A stretch of 64,000 nucleotides of DNA from contig CAWKFQ010000017.1 in the NCBI GenBank assembly GCA_963848955.1, positions 248,001 through 312,000 on the forward strand. Reading direction: 5' to 3'. Below are positions 43,425-53,875 of the stretch, in pieces; within the stretch, counting starts at the first letter, position 1; each line of letters opens with the position of its first letter. The stretch comes from DASUPK01 sp963848955. Its GTDB lineage: Bacteria > Actinomycetota > Thermoleophilia > Solirubrobacterales > 70-9. Under the pieces are notes generated by a model. It was not told the origin of the DNA and did not search any database. It saw nothing but the letters and a program-made list of their open reading frames with translations. A program made the position numbers and the translations under genes.

Positions 43425-45124
43425 ATCGCCGCGCCGGGGGGCAGGACGGTTCGTTGGCCCTCACCGCCTCCGCGCTGCTCGTCTGCACCCTCGCCGTGAC
43501 CTTCTCTCCCACCAGCGCCGGCGCCAAGTCCGCCAACCTGCAGGTCTCGGGTAGCCCCGGCGGCACGGCATCGGCTTCCCTCAAGAGCACGGCCCTGGCG
43601 CCGCTTTCCCCGCCGTTCGCTCCTCAGCTGACCCGCTACCCGTATCTGACCGACGTAGCCGGCGGGGGCGCGACGGTCAACTGGGCCACCGATCGGTCAA
43701 GCGCGTCGGCCTACGTGACTTGGGGAGCGGCGGGCGTGGAGAGCTGCACGGCGCGCAGCAGATCCGCGACCAGGGTCCAGATCACGGTTGGCTCGACGCC
43801 CGAGTACCAGTGGAAGGCGCGCCTCAAGCTGGCGCACGACACCACTTACTGCTACCGGGTCTATCTGGGGGCCAGGGCCAAAAAGTGCAAGAAGAAGAGG
43901 CATCACCGCAGGGCCGCGGCGGCCAAGAAGAAGAAATGCAAGAAGAAGAACGCCCGTCGGAGTGATCCGGATCTCAACCTGCTCGGCTCGAATCCCTCGC
44001 CGCAGTTCAGCACACAGCTTCCCGCGGGTTCGACGACTCCGTTCAAGTTCGCGGTGCTCGGCGACTGGGGCTCCGCCACCGCCACCGGCAACCCCGACCA
44101 GGCGAACCTGCTCGGCCAGCTCGCCTCGAGCGGGGCGCGGTTCGCGCTCTCGACCGGCGATATCGCCTATCCGGGCGGGAGCCAGACGAACTACGGCGAT
44201 CTCTACCAGACCGGAGCCAATGTCAGCGCGGTGTTCGGTCCACAGTTCTGGACTGCGGCAGGCGCCTCGATGCCGCTCTTCCCCGTCCTTGGAAACCACG
44301 GCTTGAACGCGAGCTTCCCGCTGATCTGGCCGGGTGCCTCGGCGGCCGCCCGCTCCAATGGACGCTTCCAGATCGACAACTACTGCTGCCTGAACGGGAC
44401 GGCCTCGGCGAATTACCCGAGCGTCTGGTACGCGTTCGACGCGGGGCCTGCGCGGTTCTACATGCTGGACGCCGCCTGGGCGGACTCCAACCTCGGCAGG
44501 GGCAGCGTCTATGAGAACGACTTCGACTACCACTGGACACCCGGCAGCCCGGAGTATCAGTGGCTCGAGCACGACCTCGCCACCCATCCGGCGCAGGTCA
44601 AGTTCGCGACCTTCCACTTCCCGCTCTACTCGGCCAACGCGACCGAGACGTCGGACGCCTTCCTTCACGGTCCGGACAGTCTGGAAGGACTGCTCAGCCG
44701 GTACGGAGTCGACATCGCGTTCAACGGTCACGCCCACATCTACGAGCGCAACAACGCGAATGGCGCCGGCGGCCTGATCAGTTACGTGACCGGGGGCGGC
44801 GGTGCACCCCTGCAGCCGGTCAGCGAGTGCAGCGTCCTTGCCGGCATCGTTGCCTACGCGATCGGCTGGTCGAATTCCTCGGCCACGGGCAGCGCCTGTG
44901 GCAGCGCGTCTCGGCCCGTTTCGCCGAGTCAGGTCTTCCACTTCCTGCTCGTCAGAGTCGACGGGAACACGGTCACCGTCACCCCGACGGACTCGCTGGG
45001 GCGAACCTTCGACAGCCAGACCTACGTTTTTCCGTCCGCGAAGAAGAAGAAGTGCAAGAAGAAGAAGCACAAGCGCTCGGCCGAGAGCGCCAAGAAGAAG
45101 AAGTGCAAGAAGAAGAAGAGGTAG
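43425..45124 (+). CDS. Mosaic purple acid phosphatase-like protein with internal and C-terminal Lys/Cys modules
   Basis: Reading continuously to 45124. The first part (43480-43610, CTLAVTFSPTSAGAKSANL and onwards) is a fragment of a choice-of-anchor D domain rather than a signal peptide. From 43621 it is a purple acid phosphatase: Fn3-like RYPYLTDVAGGGATVNWAT, then metal-site blocks VLGDWGSATA, STGDIAYPGG, PVLGNHGLN, and FNGHAHIYER. Between YRVYLGA and LNLLGS about 87 bases are inserted relative to the paralogue at 56.6-59.0 kb; they encode RAKKCKKKRHHRRAAAA and KKKKCKKKN. The C-terminus is another such tail. No start codon with a signal peptide is evident in frame, and the first 60 codons are of doubtful origin. 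Confidence 0.7.
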
Positions 45125-45127
45125 GCG

Positions 45128-45848
45128 ATGGCCAAGCGTCGGCGCCGGATGCGGGAGAAGGAGCGGCGGCACTCGGGGCGTAGGCGCCCCAACCCGGTCC
45201 GGCGGCGTCTCGCAATGGGCGCGGGCGTCACGGTCGGAGCGACGCTGGTGATGGGCGGGACGGCTCAGCCGCCACCTTCACCGTCGACAGCCTCAACGAC
45301 CCCGTTGACCCCGGGCACACGAGGCTGCACGACGCAATCGCCCAGGCAAACGCGAGCGCCAAATCCGTCGAACAAGATCACCTTCGCTTCGGGGCTCACC
45401 GGATCGATCGACTTGACGGCGGCATGAGCTTGACGGGTGTCGGCACCAGTGCCGCCGCGCCGCCGATCTCCAGCAACCTGCCGCAGGGCCCGTTCGCGAC
45501 CTCCCTGCCGATTCGCATCGGAGACCACATCGGGCTCGACTCCTGCGCCGGGCAGACAGTGATTGCGGACACCCCGCGAGCCATCTCTACTGGAACGCGC
45601 CCCCGCTCGCCGACGGCCAGACGAGGTCCGGCACCAGCTCTCCTACACCGGGACGGGACTGAGCGTCTCCTGCCCGGCGACCGTCAGGGCGCCGGAGAGG
45701 TCCGGCTGACCGTCAGGACGACCGGCAAGAAGCGCAGGAAGCTGAACCGGAGGGGAAGGTCGCCGTCTCGTTGACGGCCACCTTCACGCCGAACGGCGGC
45801 ACGGCCGGTACCTCGAACGACAGCCTGAGCTTCCGCAAGAAGCTCTAG
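45128..45848 (+). pseudogene. Chimeric remnant: CSLREA-type N-terminus joined to ATVTIGSNL-type C-terminus
   Basis: The first frame, from the ATG at 45128, gives a basic start (KRRRRMREKERRHSGRRR) and signal segment LAMGAGVTVGATLVMGG. One frame then continues ATFTVDSLNDPVDPGHTRLH and DAIAQANASA, another NKITFASGLTGSIDL, which together are the opening of a beta-helix surface protein. At 45424 a third frame switches to MSLTGVGTSAAAPPISS and FATSLPIRIGDHIGLDSC, the second half of the ATVTIGSNL family, ending with KVAVSLTATFTPNGGTAG and SFRKKL at 45848. At least four frame breaks occur. The junction between unrelated families suggests recombination or misassembly. Confidence 0.6.
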
Positions 45849-46235
45849 CCCACAGCGAGGACCGATTAGTCTCGGCTCGGCGCCGGGTCTCAACGGGTGA
45901 CCTCTCAAAGAAGAGAGGAGTCACCGTGCTCGAGAACAGCAAGGCCTACGCATTAACCAAGCCAGGGGGATCGTGATCAGCATCCGATGAGCAGAAAGGC
46001 GACGAACGCTTCCCCGCCCGGCCCCAATCATAGGCCGAGCAGGTGCGCCCGGAGCTGAGCACCCGACGCGGTCGGCAGACCACCCGATGACTTGATCAGG
46101 GCCGGAGCAGCCGGTCGGATTCCAAGTCGCTTCGGCGCCACGCGGCTGACCAATGACTCGGTGATTGATCACGTCGGAGACTCGCACAAGCCTCGCACGG
46201 CTCAACGCGGACCTTAAGTCCGTCCGGTCCGTCGT
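45849..46235. other. Intergenic region without recognised gene
   Basis: About 390 bases with no convincing open frame, tRNA or conserved protein segment on either strand. The right end passes into the 30-bp direct repeat. Confidence 0.5.
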
Positions 46236-46297
46236 TTGTTATTGCGCCCGCCTAAGGCGGTCCGGCGTTGTTATTGCGCCCGCCTAAGGCGGTCCGG
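46236..46297. repeat. 30-bp direct repeat with internal dyad, two copies
   Basis: Units at 46236-46265 and 46268-46297 are identical (TTGTTATTGCGCCCGCCTAA and ten more bases), with a two-base spacer. Each includes the dyad CCGCC-TAA-GGCGG. The second copy contains the stop codon of the minus-strand gene that ends at 46284, so the repeat duplicates that gene's 3' end, possibly a terminator hairpin. Confidence 0.8.
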
Positions 46298-47571
46298 TGT
46301 CGTTGTTGGCGACTGTGACAGTTGGCTCGACCGGTGCCGGGGGGCTTTCCGAGACTGGGGGTGGTGCCTGCGGGGGCTTCGGCCGGGATGTCTGCGGGGG
46401 CTTCGGCTGGGATGTCTGCGGGGGTTTCGGCCCCGGTGTGACCACGGGCGCGACGCTGCCGGCGTCCCCGGTTGACCCGCGCCAGGGCTGCTCCGGTGCC
46501 CGCTGGTCGCGATCTTCCTGCGGCCCTGGAGGCTTGGTCTTCTGAGCCTTCTTTTGGGCCTCCCCATCGACTACCGGAGTGGCTGGCGGAGCGAACGCGA
46601 CCTTGGGCTCTTGCTGGGAAGAATCGCCGCCATCGGTGCCGGAAAACAATCCGACCAGGAAGACCAGCACCAGAACAAGGATCGCCGCTACCCCCGCGAC
46701 CCGAAAGATCGGAAGGCCAGTCGCCCCCTGGCCCGCCCGCCTCAGTTGTTCACGGACGTGCTGTAACCGATCGCGAATCGCCGCCCGAAGCCGAGGCCGG
46801 CGAACGAGGAGCAGACCGAGGAGGATCGCGCCGATCGCGCCGCCCAGCAGGGCGACATCGAGGTAACTGGTCACATTCAGTGCGACTCTCTGATCGCGTG
46901 AGAGGGATACCGGTTGCGTGAACGAGAGGCCGCCGGCGTCGACGCTCACCTCGTACTGGCCTCGTGCCAGCGCCTGCAGCTCGAAGCGTTGCCCTGTTCG
47001 CGAGCGGTAGCGCCTCACGTGTCCGTCGGGGAACCGCAATCGGATGGCTGAGCCGAGGGGAACCGAACAGCGTGTCGCGAACCGAGAACGTGGCCTGGAA
47101 GAAAAAGGACCAAGATCGAGACATCTCGCTGCTCCCCTGGAACGAACCGCTGCTGCCCTCGGTTAACGACGTTGGAACCGTCCACGATCACCGACTGGAC
47201 ACTCCACTCGACGCTCTTGTGCGAAAGCTCGCCTTCGAGCGGAACGGTGCGCTCGGCTGGCGGCCAAACCGGATCACGTCCCGTCACGCGGCGCGTGGCC
47301 CCGTCCCCGACCTCAGCCTCACGAACGTGATGCGTCTGGGATCGACTGGTTTGCCGCGCGGGTCAACAAAGCGAAACCTGACCGGTGATAGCCGGCAAAC
47401 GCCGGAGTGAGACCGGAGTCGCATCCCGCTCCCCGCCAACGGGGGGACCGTTTGAACAGCCGCGGTTTGCTGCTTTTCCGTGTGCTGAGCGAGAGCGGAC
47501 TGATCGGCACCCATTGCCAGCGAGGCCGGAATCGTTAACGCTGCTGCGGAAAGCCGGGACGAGAGCTTCAT
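46284..47571 (-). CDS. Exported two-segment membrane protein with Pro-rich tail (three frame breaks)
   Basis: The reading starts at the ATG at 47571 with a signal peptide (SRLSAAALTIPASLAMG). Extracellular sequence follows (VRFRFVDPRGKPVDPRRITF). The frame breaks at 47284-47287 and continues WPPAERTVPLEGELSHKSV, breaks near 47100 into QATFSVRDTLFGSP, then near 47060 into IRLRFPDGHVRRYRSRTG and GQYEVSVDAGG, a beta-sandwich of the carboxypeptidase-regulatory type. Two membrane segments come next (LDVALLGGAIGAILLGLLLV and VAGVAAILVLVLVFLVGLF), then SGTDGGDSSQQEPK, a region of PKPPQTS repeats and the end VTVANNDTGPP. Paralogue of the protein at 41588-42073. Confidence 0.65.
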
Positions 47572-47628
47572 CTGGAGCGGACCTCGTCAATCGTCTGGCG
47601 GCTGGCCGACCGGCGTGCGCTGCGGACG

Positions 47629-48955
47629 TTAGCGCAAGATCAGGTGAAGACCGAAGACTGACTCCGTACGCGAGTAGGCAACGGCCGTCCGGGAACGGGG
47701 CAAACCGGCATTCCCGCGATTGCCGAGCAGGATCGGCGAGCGCGGCGGAGCGGAGAAGTCGAAAGCGCCAGCGATGCTCCGAGCGGCGCGATCGCGGCGC
47801 GCGAGCGGCCGCAGCCGCCAGTTGGTCTCGACGAACTTGAGTATCGACGTGAAGTCGAGCGTGCTGTGCTCGACTGTTCCGGGCTTCGCGTACGGGCTGA
47901 CCAGAAGCGCGGGGACGCGAAAGCCGTAGCCGAACCTGTCGACGGCGGGTGGGAGAACGTGGTCGTACGAACTGCCCCGGTCGTCATAGGTCCACATGAA
48001 TGCCGACGTCAACCACGCAGTGCCGTCGCAAGGGAGGTGATCGGATTGCGGACCAGTGCTTGGCCAGAACGAGCTCGCCTGCGCCCGTTCGCTGGAGCCG
48101 GAGGAAGCAATGCAGGGACGGCGGGGAGGTTCCCGGTGGCCAGGTCCTTGTAGACGGCTGAATGGGTACGATCCTTCGAGCGAGGCGAGGATTATCGACG
48201 TAGCGGGCCATGTCGAGCAGCGGCACCCGAGCTGTCTGCGACCCGCTGTCGTGGGGCAGGTTCAGGACGACCGCCCACGGCCGGCGACCTGATAAGCGGT
48301 CGTGTGGGTGCGGAATTGATGTTCGGGTCGTAGCTCTGCACGTAGAGCTTCCAGGAGATCCCCTTGGCCTCGAGGCGATCGAAGAGGTGGGCAGATCGAA
48401 CCCACCTCCGGGATCAGCCTGCGACGGGTCGGGGATGCCGGCTGCCCGGTGACCCAATACATGCGGTTGCCGACGCCGCCGCCGCTCGACGAGGCAAAGA
48501 AACGGTCGAAGAGCACATAGTGATCGGCGACGTCCAGTAGTACGCCAGGACCCGCCGCTGTACCGACCCATGACGTTGGATCCAGCCGTCAGCTCTGAGC
48601 TTGGATCGCGCTCAGGAACCTATCCATTCCACCCGATGAGCTGAGCGGCCGCGGTCGCGGTGCTCACGGGATGGCCTCGACGCGTCCATCGGCGATCAGA
48701 TGCGGCTGACGATTTGAGGTCCGGCCGGCCTGGGTTACCTGCATGCAGGCTCCGGGCGGCACGCTATCGGCCCCGGGCAGGTGCCGAAGAAGCCGTCAGG
48801 AGTGGCGCTCCTGCATCAGCACGACGACGCGCTGGATCTGGGTCCGTGGTCTGATCGCGCCGTCGACCTGCTGCGTGAGCCGTCGAACGAGGGTTGCGGT
48901 GATCGTCAGGAGCGCGGCAAGGACTGGAACGGACTCGCTCGGACGGGCGGACGCC
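47629..48955 (-). pseudogene. Phospholipase C / acid phosphatase (phosphoesterase) family, many frame breaks
   Basis: Pieces in three frames follow each other in the order of the AcpA/PLC phosphoesterase family. From the right they are a hydrophobic start VPVLAALLTITATLV, RTQIQRVVVLMQERHSFDGF-type opening with the metal-binding Glu and His, YVLFDRFFASSSGGGVGNRM, ISWKLYVQSYDP-like sequence, LLDMARYVDNPRLARRIVP, and the end AFMWTYDDRGSSYDHVLPPA with FGYGFRVPALLVSPYA and DFTSILKFVETNW, finishing ILGNRGNAGLPR at 47629. At least six frame changes occur in 1.3 kb, but the amino-acid blocks are well conserved. The family cleaves phosphomonoesters or phospholipids outside the cell. The true start is near 48930-48955. 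Confidence 0.65.
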
Positions 48956-50320
48956 GTAGACCGCGATCATCGGCTTGCGGGCCTCGCGCCCAGAAGGCGC
49001 CGTCGTAGCGACCGTCTCGGTGCGGAGGAACTGACCGCGGAACTGATCGATGTAGCCGATAAGCTTGGCGGTGAAGAAGCTGGAGCGTCTGCGGAGAAAC
49101 GCATCCCACACCATGGACCTGGAGTTGACTGTCACGGATCAACTAGGGATTCACAGTGAACGATACACCGGCCTCCCGGCCGAGCCTATCTGGACTGACA
49201 GCGAGGCCACCGCCGTGGCGCCCGGAGCAGACGAGTATGTTCGCCATCCATGGGCCGATAGTCAGCGACCTTGCTCTTTGCGGGAGGTTTTGCTCGCATC
49301 CATCGCCCTGCCCTCACGCCCTCCGGGGACGCCCCCGGAACCGGCCAGGACGGAGATCGGGGGCCCAGGGGCTGGGGGGATCCTGTGCAAGGTCGGGATC
49401 AGAAGGATCATCTGCTACGACGGAAGGGGCAGCCGTCTGGACGTGTCTGATCAGCGAGGGGTGGTGCCCGAAAGCGTGCCGGGAAGTCCAAGTCCGCTCG
49501 AGACGGGATGCTCGCCGACCCTTTACAGCTGGCTCAGAGGTCAGGGCTCCCGGGGTGAGGAGGGCCACGGCCGGCGTGACTGCGGGAGCAAGGACCGACA
49601 GCTCTTCACGGCCCAGAGCTCTGAAGAAGAGAACTGGCACGACGAATGATGAGCAGCAGCAAATGTTTTTCGCCAGGCCTGGCGTGGTGCTGAAGGAACA
49701 GGTAGTTAGTGAGAGCCGCGGTAACGATCTGCAGCCCGACCGCTGGCGCTGAACGACCGCTGGAGGCAGAAGCCCAAACCGCTACTCTGGCGCCTGGTAG
49801 ATCTGCCAGGCGAGGAAGCCTCCGCCAGTGTGCTCTGCCCGGTGATCGCCTAAGTGAACCGCAGGGTCGCGAGCGCAAGAGGACGAGCACGCCGATGGTG
49901 CCGGCGAGGTGCCGAAGCTTGAGCGAGATCTGGCCCGTGCTAGTGTAAGGAAGACGCAACAAAATGTTGACCCCAGCATCATGATCGCTAGTCTTGTTGC
50001 TGAAGAAGGTCAGGCCCATCGCGCCAGCCGCGGCGTAGAGTCACGCACAGACGCCTGGTGGAGGTGAGTAGGGCGAGCAGGTAGAGGGTGAACGAGGCGA
50101 AGAAGGTCATCGGACCGTCGAGCAGGACCTGCCTGGCTGCGACGACGACGCCGGGAAGGCATGAGCGCGAGAAGAAGTGCCGCTGCTACATCGTTGCTCG
50201 CCGTGCGAACTGAGTCGCCGAACCGCAGTGCGAAGTACGGTCGAAACTCTGACCAGGGCGTGAAACCGTGTCCGAGCATCTCACCCTGACGAGTCGGTAG
50301 CCGATTGAAAGTAGGTTTGG
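48956..50320 (-). other. Error-rich minus-strand coding region, membrane protein remnants
   Basis: No long open frame, but minus-strand pieces look coding. At 49606-50279 hydrophobic fragments run together: PMTFFASFTLYLLALLTSTR, AMGLTFFSNKTS, SLKLRHLAGTIGVLVLL, LAWQIYQAPE, and VGLQIVTAALTNYLFLQHHA. They suggest one polytopic membrane protein, possibly a GT-C glycosyltransferase given the surroundings. At 48956-49140 the segment AKLIGYIDQFRGQFLRTE is unidentified. Between 49140 and 49600 I see nothing assignable. Confidence 0.4.
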
Positions 50321-50799
50321 ATCAGTACCGGGCGGGCCCGAAACGCGGGGTAGCACGTGTCCGACCGATTGACGTGCGCCATGTCGCTGCCTGCCCGCTG
50401 AAGACCCATCGTCGCTGCTGCAGCCGAGCGCGGCGATACGCCAGATGTGAAGCCCGGCCGCTATGCGGTGACCCCCCCGAGCAGAACCCGAAGAGCAAGC
50501 GGCCTCTCAGTTGATCTCGGTCTGGATTGTGACCAAAGTTCAGACGAGTAAGGAGGACCCTGGGCGGTCGGAGGCTTTGTGGCCGAGGGGGGGCTGACGG
50601 TGGCTGTCGGATCCGCGAACGGCGTCCGGGGCTCGGGGCAGTCTTCAAGGTCTCGGGGTACGTCTTTCTCCGAACGCTTTCCAGCTCAACTGCGGAATCA
50701 ATTGCCCTCAGGCCTGCTGCCTGAGGTTGAAGCCGGGGCCACTCTGTTCGAACGTCGCCTGCGGTGTGCTCCAGTGCCGTCTGCGCTCGTGGAGCGAAC

Positions 50800-53002
50800 C
50801 GGGCGTGTCGCGGTTGCTGTTGCGGTGCATGGCGTCGGGCAGCAGGGCCTGCAGGTGCTTGGATCAATTCGATGGTCTGGCTCCGCATCACGACGGCGGG
50901 ACCTGTGAACAGCGCACGGAGACGATCTGGTGCTCTTTCTACCCTGAGGTTGCTCGATCATTGCCGCTGTGGAGGAAGTCCTCGACGCGGGGTAGGGTGG
51001 GAAACCAGGCGTCCTCGCAGTTCCCCATCAGGGTTTCGAGCGCCTCCTTGGGGGACGAGCGGTCTCCCATTCCCGCCGCGCCGGATCACGACCATACCGG
51101 CGAGCCGTGCCTCCTGAGCGATCGTCACTCGGGGATCAACCGGTCGACCTGGTACTTCGGCGGGAGACCATCCACTGAACCAACGTATTCATCGTCGCTG
51201 CGGGTATTCGGTCCTCGCGAGCAAGAGCCCGAAGAGCCGACCCTATCTTGAGTGCATGCGGCTCTGGAGGATCAGCCCCAGCCTCTCCCGACGGCCAAGT
51301 AGCTGAGTCTCGACGCGCCCAGCGCGGTGGCGCTGATCGTCAGCGGCTTCGGGTAGGTCAAGAACCGGCCGTCGGAGAGATGATCGTCATGTCGTCCGAG
51401 AGGAACGTGCGGGGGGGCGTCCAGGCTCTTCAGGATCGTCGTCGTCTCCCCGTGTCGGTCTTCGCCGTGATCAGCTATCGCCGGCTGTCGGCGGGACACG
51501 CAGGCGCCGTGGACGAGCGCTAGCCCCGCCGCATGAAAGTCCAACGCAGCACCGGCTCGACCACGTTCGTGCAGAGCACATGGGCAACGCCAGAGCCACG
51601 AGCAGCAAGATCCCGCTCCGCTCGCCGACATCCATCCGGATCCCGAACCCCCGCGCGCGAGCTCGTGATAAGAATCCGACCGGCCGGATCCTTCTCCACT
51701 CGGCACCCGCCCCGGCGGACACCATCGGCGGATCATCCAACTACCTCCAGACCGGAAGCGCTCGAGCTCCGCAGTCGCCATCCGAGAGACAGACGATCCC
51801 ATGGACGTCGAAGTTCCAGGTCGTCCGGCCTGCACGGGGACCGCCTGCTCGGACAGATCCAAATGTCCGCGAGCGTGAACCGGCCGACGAACACCGCAGC
51901 AGGGTGATCAGATCCCAGACCAGGTAATTGATCCCAAGCCCCAATGTAAGTGCCATGAGCATGGGTATCTGAATTAGGTCTGCCATGTTGTTCATGAACG
52001 AAGAAGATGGCCATGCGACGAAGTCGGCGCCCCAGTGGGGGTTGTCGTCTGCAGACCGACGCCTCGCGTAGTCGAACGTGAAGTTCGAAAGCGTCGAGCC
52101 TCTCGGGAACGCGAGGATTGTGCCCAGAACAGAGTCCAAACCCCCGAGGCTCAACTAGCAGCGCGAGAAGTGCTGCGTTCTGAGTTTGCCGAGTAGCACG
52201 AACGACGCCGTCGGCCCAGTCGTGTCGCGAATGGTCGATGCGGAGGTGCCATAGGTGCGCGAGAAAGTGCAGACCCCCTCGGAACGAGGCCTTCGTCGCG
52301 CCCGCTGGCGCTTGCCGAAGGTGAACGGGACCTCCGAAATCGAAGCCCGGAGGTCCTAATCATGATCTCGAGGAGAATCCTCAAACGGCGGGGCTGCAGA
52401 GCATCGAGGTCGAGGGCGGCGCGGCGACGGGAAGAAGCTGTTATTGGGTCCGAAACGGCTTGAAGCCGCGCGGGAAGGCTATTTGGCCGTCCTTGCGGAA
52501 GTCGGGACAGCCACAAGCGGGCCCGGCCGAACGCCCCGGGGCTCCCCCCATCGAGTACCGGCTTGCGATGACCAGATCGCTCTTTTCAGCCCGCGCATTG
52601 ACAAGCATGCGACTGATCGTCGCGGGAGGATGCTGAAGGTCGGCATCCATGACGCAGATCCAGGGGGACCTTGCCGCACGAAACCCCGCCACCACAGCCC
52701 CGCTGAGGCCACCGCCTCGCCGGCCAGGCTCACGGTGGATGAGGCGGATATCGAGATCTCCCATCGCCAAGATCCATGATCGCCTCGGGCGTGCGGTCGT
52801 CGCTGTCGTCGACGAAGACAACCTCCGCCGGCACGTCAGTCAGGGCGGAGCGAATGAGCTCGACAAGCGGTCGAACGTTGCCGAACTCGTTGCGGGTCGG
52901 CACGATGATCGACAGTTCGACGGGGAGTTGACTGAGCCGATGTCGACCCACGGTGATTGAAGGTGCCGGGGCGGCGCTCTGCGCTTCGGTACTCGGCTTC
53001 AT
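50800..53002 (-). pseudogene. Glycosyltransferase family 2 - GtrA - P-loop (HPr kinase-like) fusion, many frame breaks
   Basis: Starting at the ATG at 53002: VELSIIVPTRNEFGNVRPLV and VPAEVVFVDDSDDRTPEAIM are a GT2 dolichyl-phosphate-mannose-synthase-like N-terminus; DADLQHPPATISRML and LVIASRYSMGG continue it. Then come LDLDALQPRRLRILLEIMIR, LSNFTFDYARRRSADDN, NNMADLIQIPMLMALTLGLG with NYLVWDLITLL (GtrA), VGRFTLADIWI, ALVHGACVSR and GETTTILKSLDA (P-loop region), then DGRFLTYPKPLTIS, and on to NTLVQWMV and FPPYPRVEDFLHSG near 50950. At least ten frame changes occur. The encoded order is that of one long protein in Solirubrobacterales (recalled, not searched). The role is lipid-linked sugar transfer. 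Confidence 0.6.
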
Positions 53003-53012
53003 GACCTCATTC

Positions 53013-53067
53013 CCTCCTCACGGAAATGGCATCGCCCGGCCTCCTCACGGAAAATGGCATCGCCCGG
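53013..53067. repeat. 27/28-bp tandem repeat
   Basis: CCTCCTCACGGAAATGGCAT and seven further bases occur at 53013-53039 and again at 53040-53067, the second copy with one extra A. A partial third copy of the final GGCCTCC follows. It lies just upstream of the glycosyltransferase start, in the gap before the sigma factor. Confidence 0.8.
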
Positions 53068-53256
53068 CCTCCCGGCCTCCGGTTTCTGGCACGGTGGCGT
53101 TTATTCCGTTCCACGAGCGAAGGGAGCAAGAACTTGCTCGGAGCGACAGAACTTTCGCCGAAAGGATGGAATTCGGGTGAGCGAAAACTTGGGCTAATTC
53201 CTGACTAACGCCCATACGAACAAGCCGCAAACTGCGGCGAATTAGGTTGTGGGCGC

Positions 53257-53869
53257 ATGCTTCTGCTGCAACCCCAGGGGGCCCGGCGCTATGCGGTCCA
53301 TGTCGACGACGACGTCGAGCTGATCGAGCGCGCGATCATTCGTGCAAAGCGCGGAGATCCGGGGGGCTCAGCGATATCTACGGCATTGCCGGCCGAAGGT
53401 ATACGGCTTCCTGCGCCACATGATCCGTGATGAGCACCAGGCCGAGGATCTGACCCAAGAGGTGTTCATCAAACTCATGGCAACGATCGACCGGAACGAA
53501 CGAGGAGACGTGCCGTTCCTCGCTTGGCTGCTGTGCATGGCAAGAAACGTCGCAATTGATGACCTTCGCCGGCGGCGTCCCATTCCACGCGAAGAGGTGG
53601 GCACGGGACCAGTCGAAGGAGGCGAACCCGATTGGCTTCGGCCATCAGGCTTCCGGGAAGCGGTGGCACTGTTGCATCGTGAGCAGCGTTCTGTGCTGGT
53701 TTTACGGCATGTCCTCGGGCTATCTCCAAGGGAGATCGCCAAGCTGCTGGGCAAGAGCGAGAGCTCCGTACACGCCCTTCACCATCGCGGTCGCTGCGCG
53801 CTCAGGCGCAGCCTGGCCGAGCGAGACCTGGCGCCCGTTGTGAGGGCGCCGGTCGCCAGAGCGAGCTGA
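53257..53869 (+). CDS. RNA polymerase sigma factor, sigma-70 family (frameshifted)
   Basis: The ATG at 53257 starts MLLLQPQGARRYAVHVDDDV and runs into AIIRAKRGDPG; one extra G in the run at 53361-53366 moves to the frame RYLRHCRPKVYGFLRHMIRD, region 2.1/2.2, with HQAEDLTQEVFIKLMAT and LAWLLCMARNVAIDDLRRRR (region 2.4). Region 4 follows: VALLHREQRSVLVLRHVLGL and SPREIAKLLGKSESSVHALH. This is an ECF-type sigma factor of about 200 residues. No anti-sigma factor is adjacent. It heads a run of regulators and probably drives the surface-polymer genes nearby, which is an inference from position. Confidence 0.88.
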
Positions 53870-53875
53870 GGCGTA

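Noticed and set aside
42914..45124. One giant natural fusion from the signal peptide at 42914 through the phosphatase
   Set aside because: The frame is continuous only because two opposite frame breaks compensate; a third break places the proper end of the first gene at 43424.
46236..46297. CRISPR-like array
   Set aside because: Only two units with a two-base spacer, no cas genes, and the repeat overlaps a gene end.
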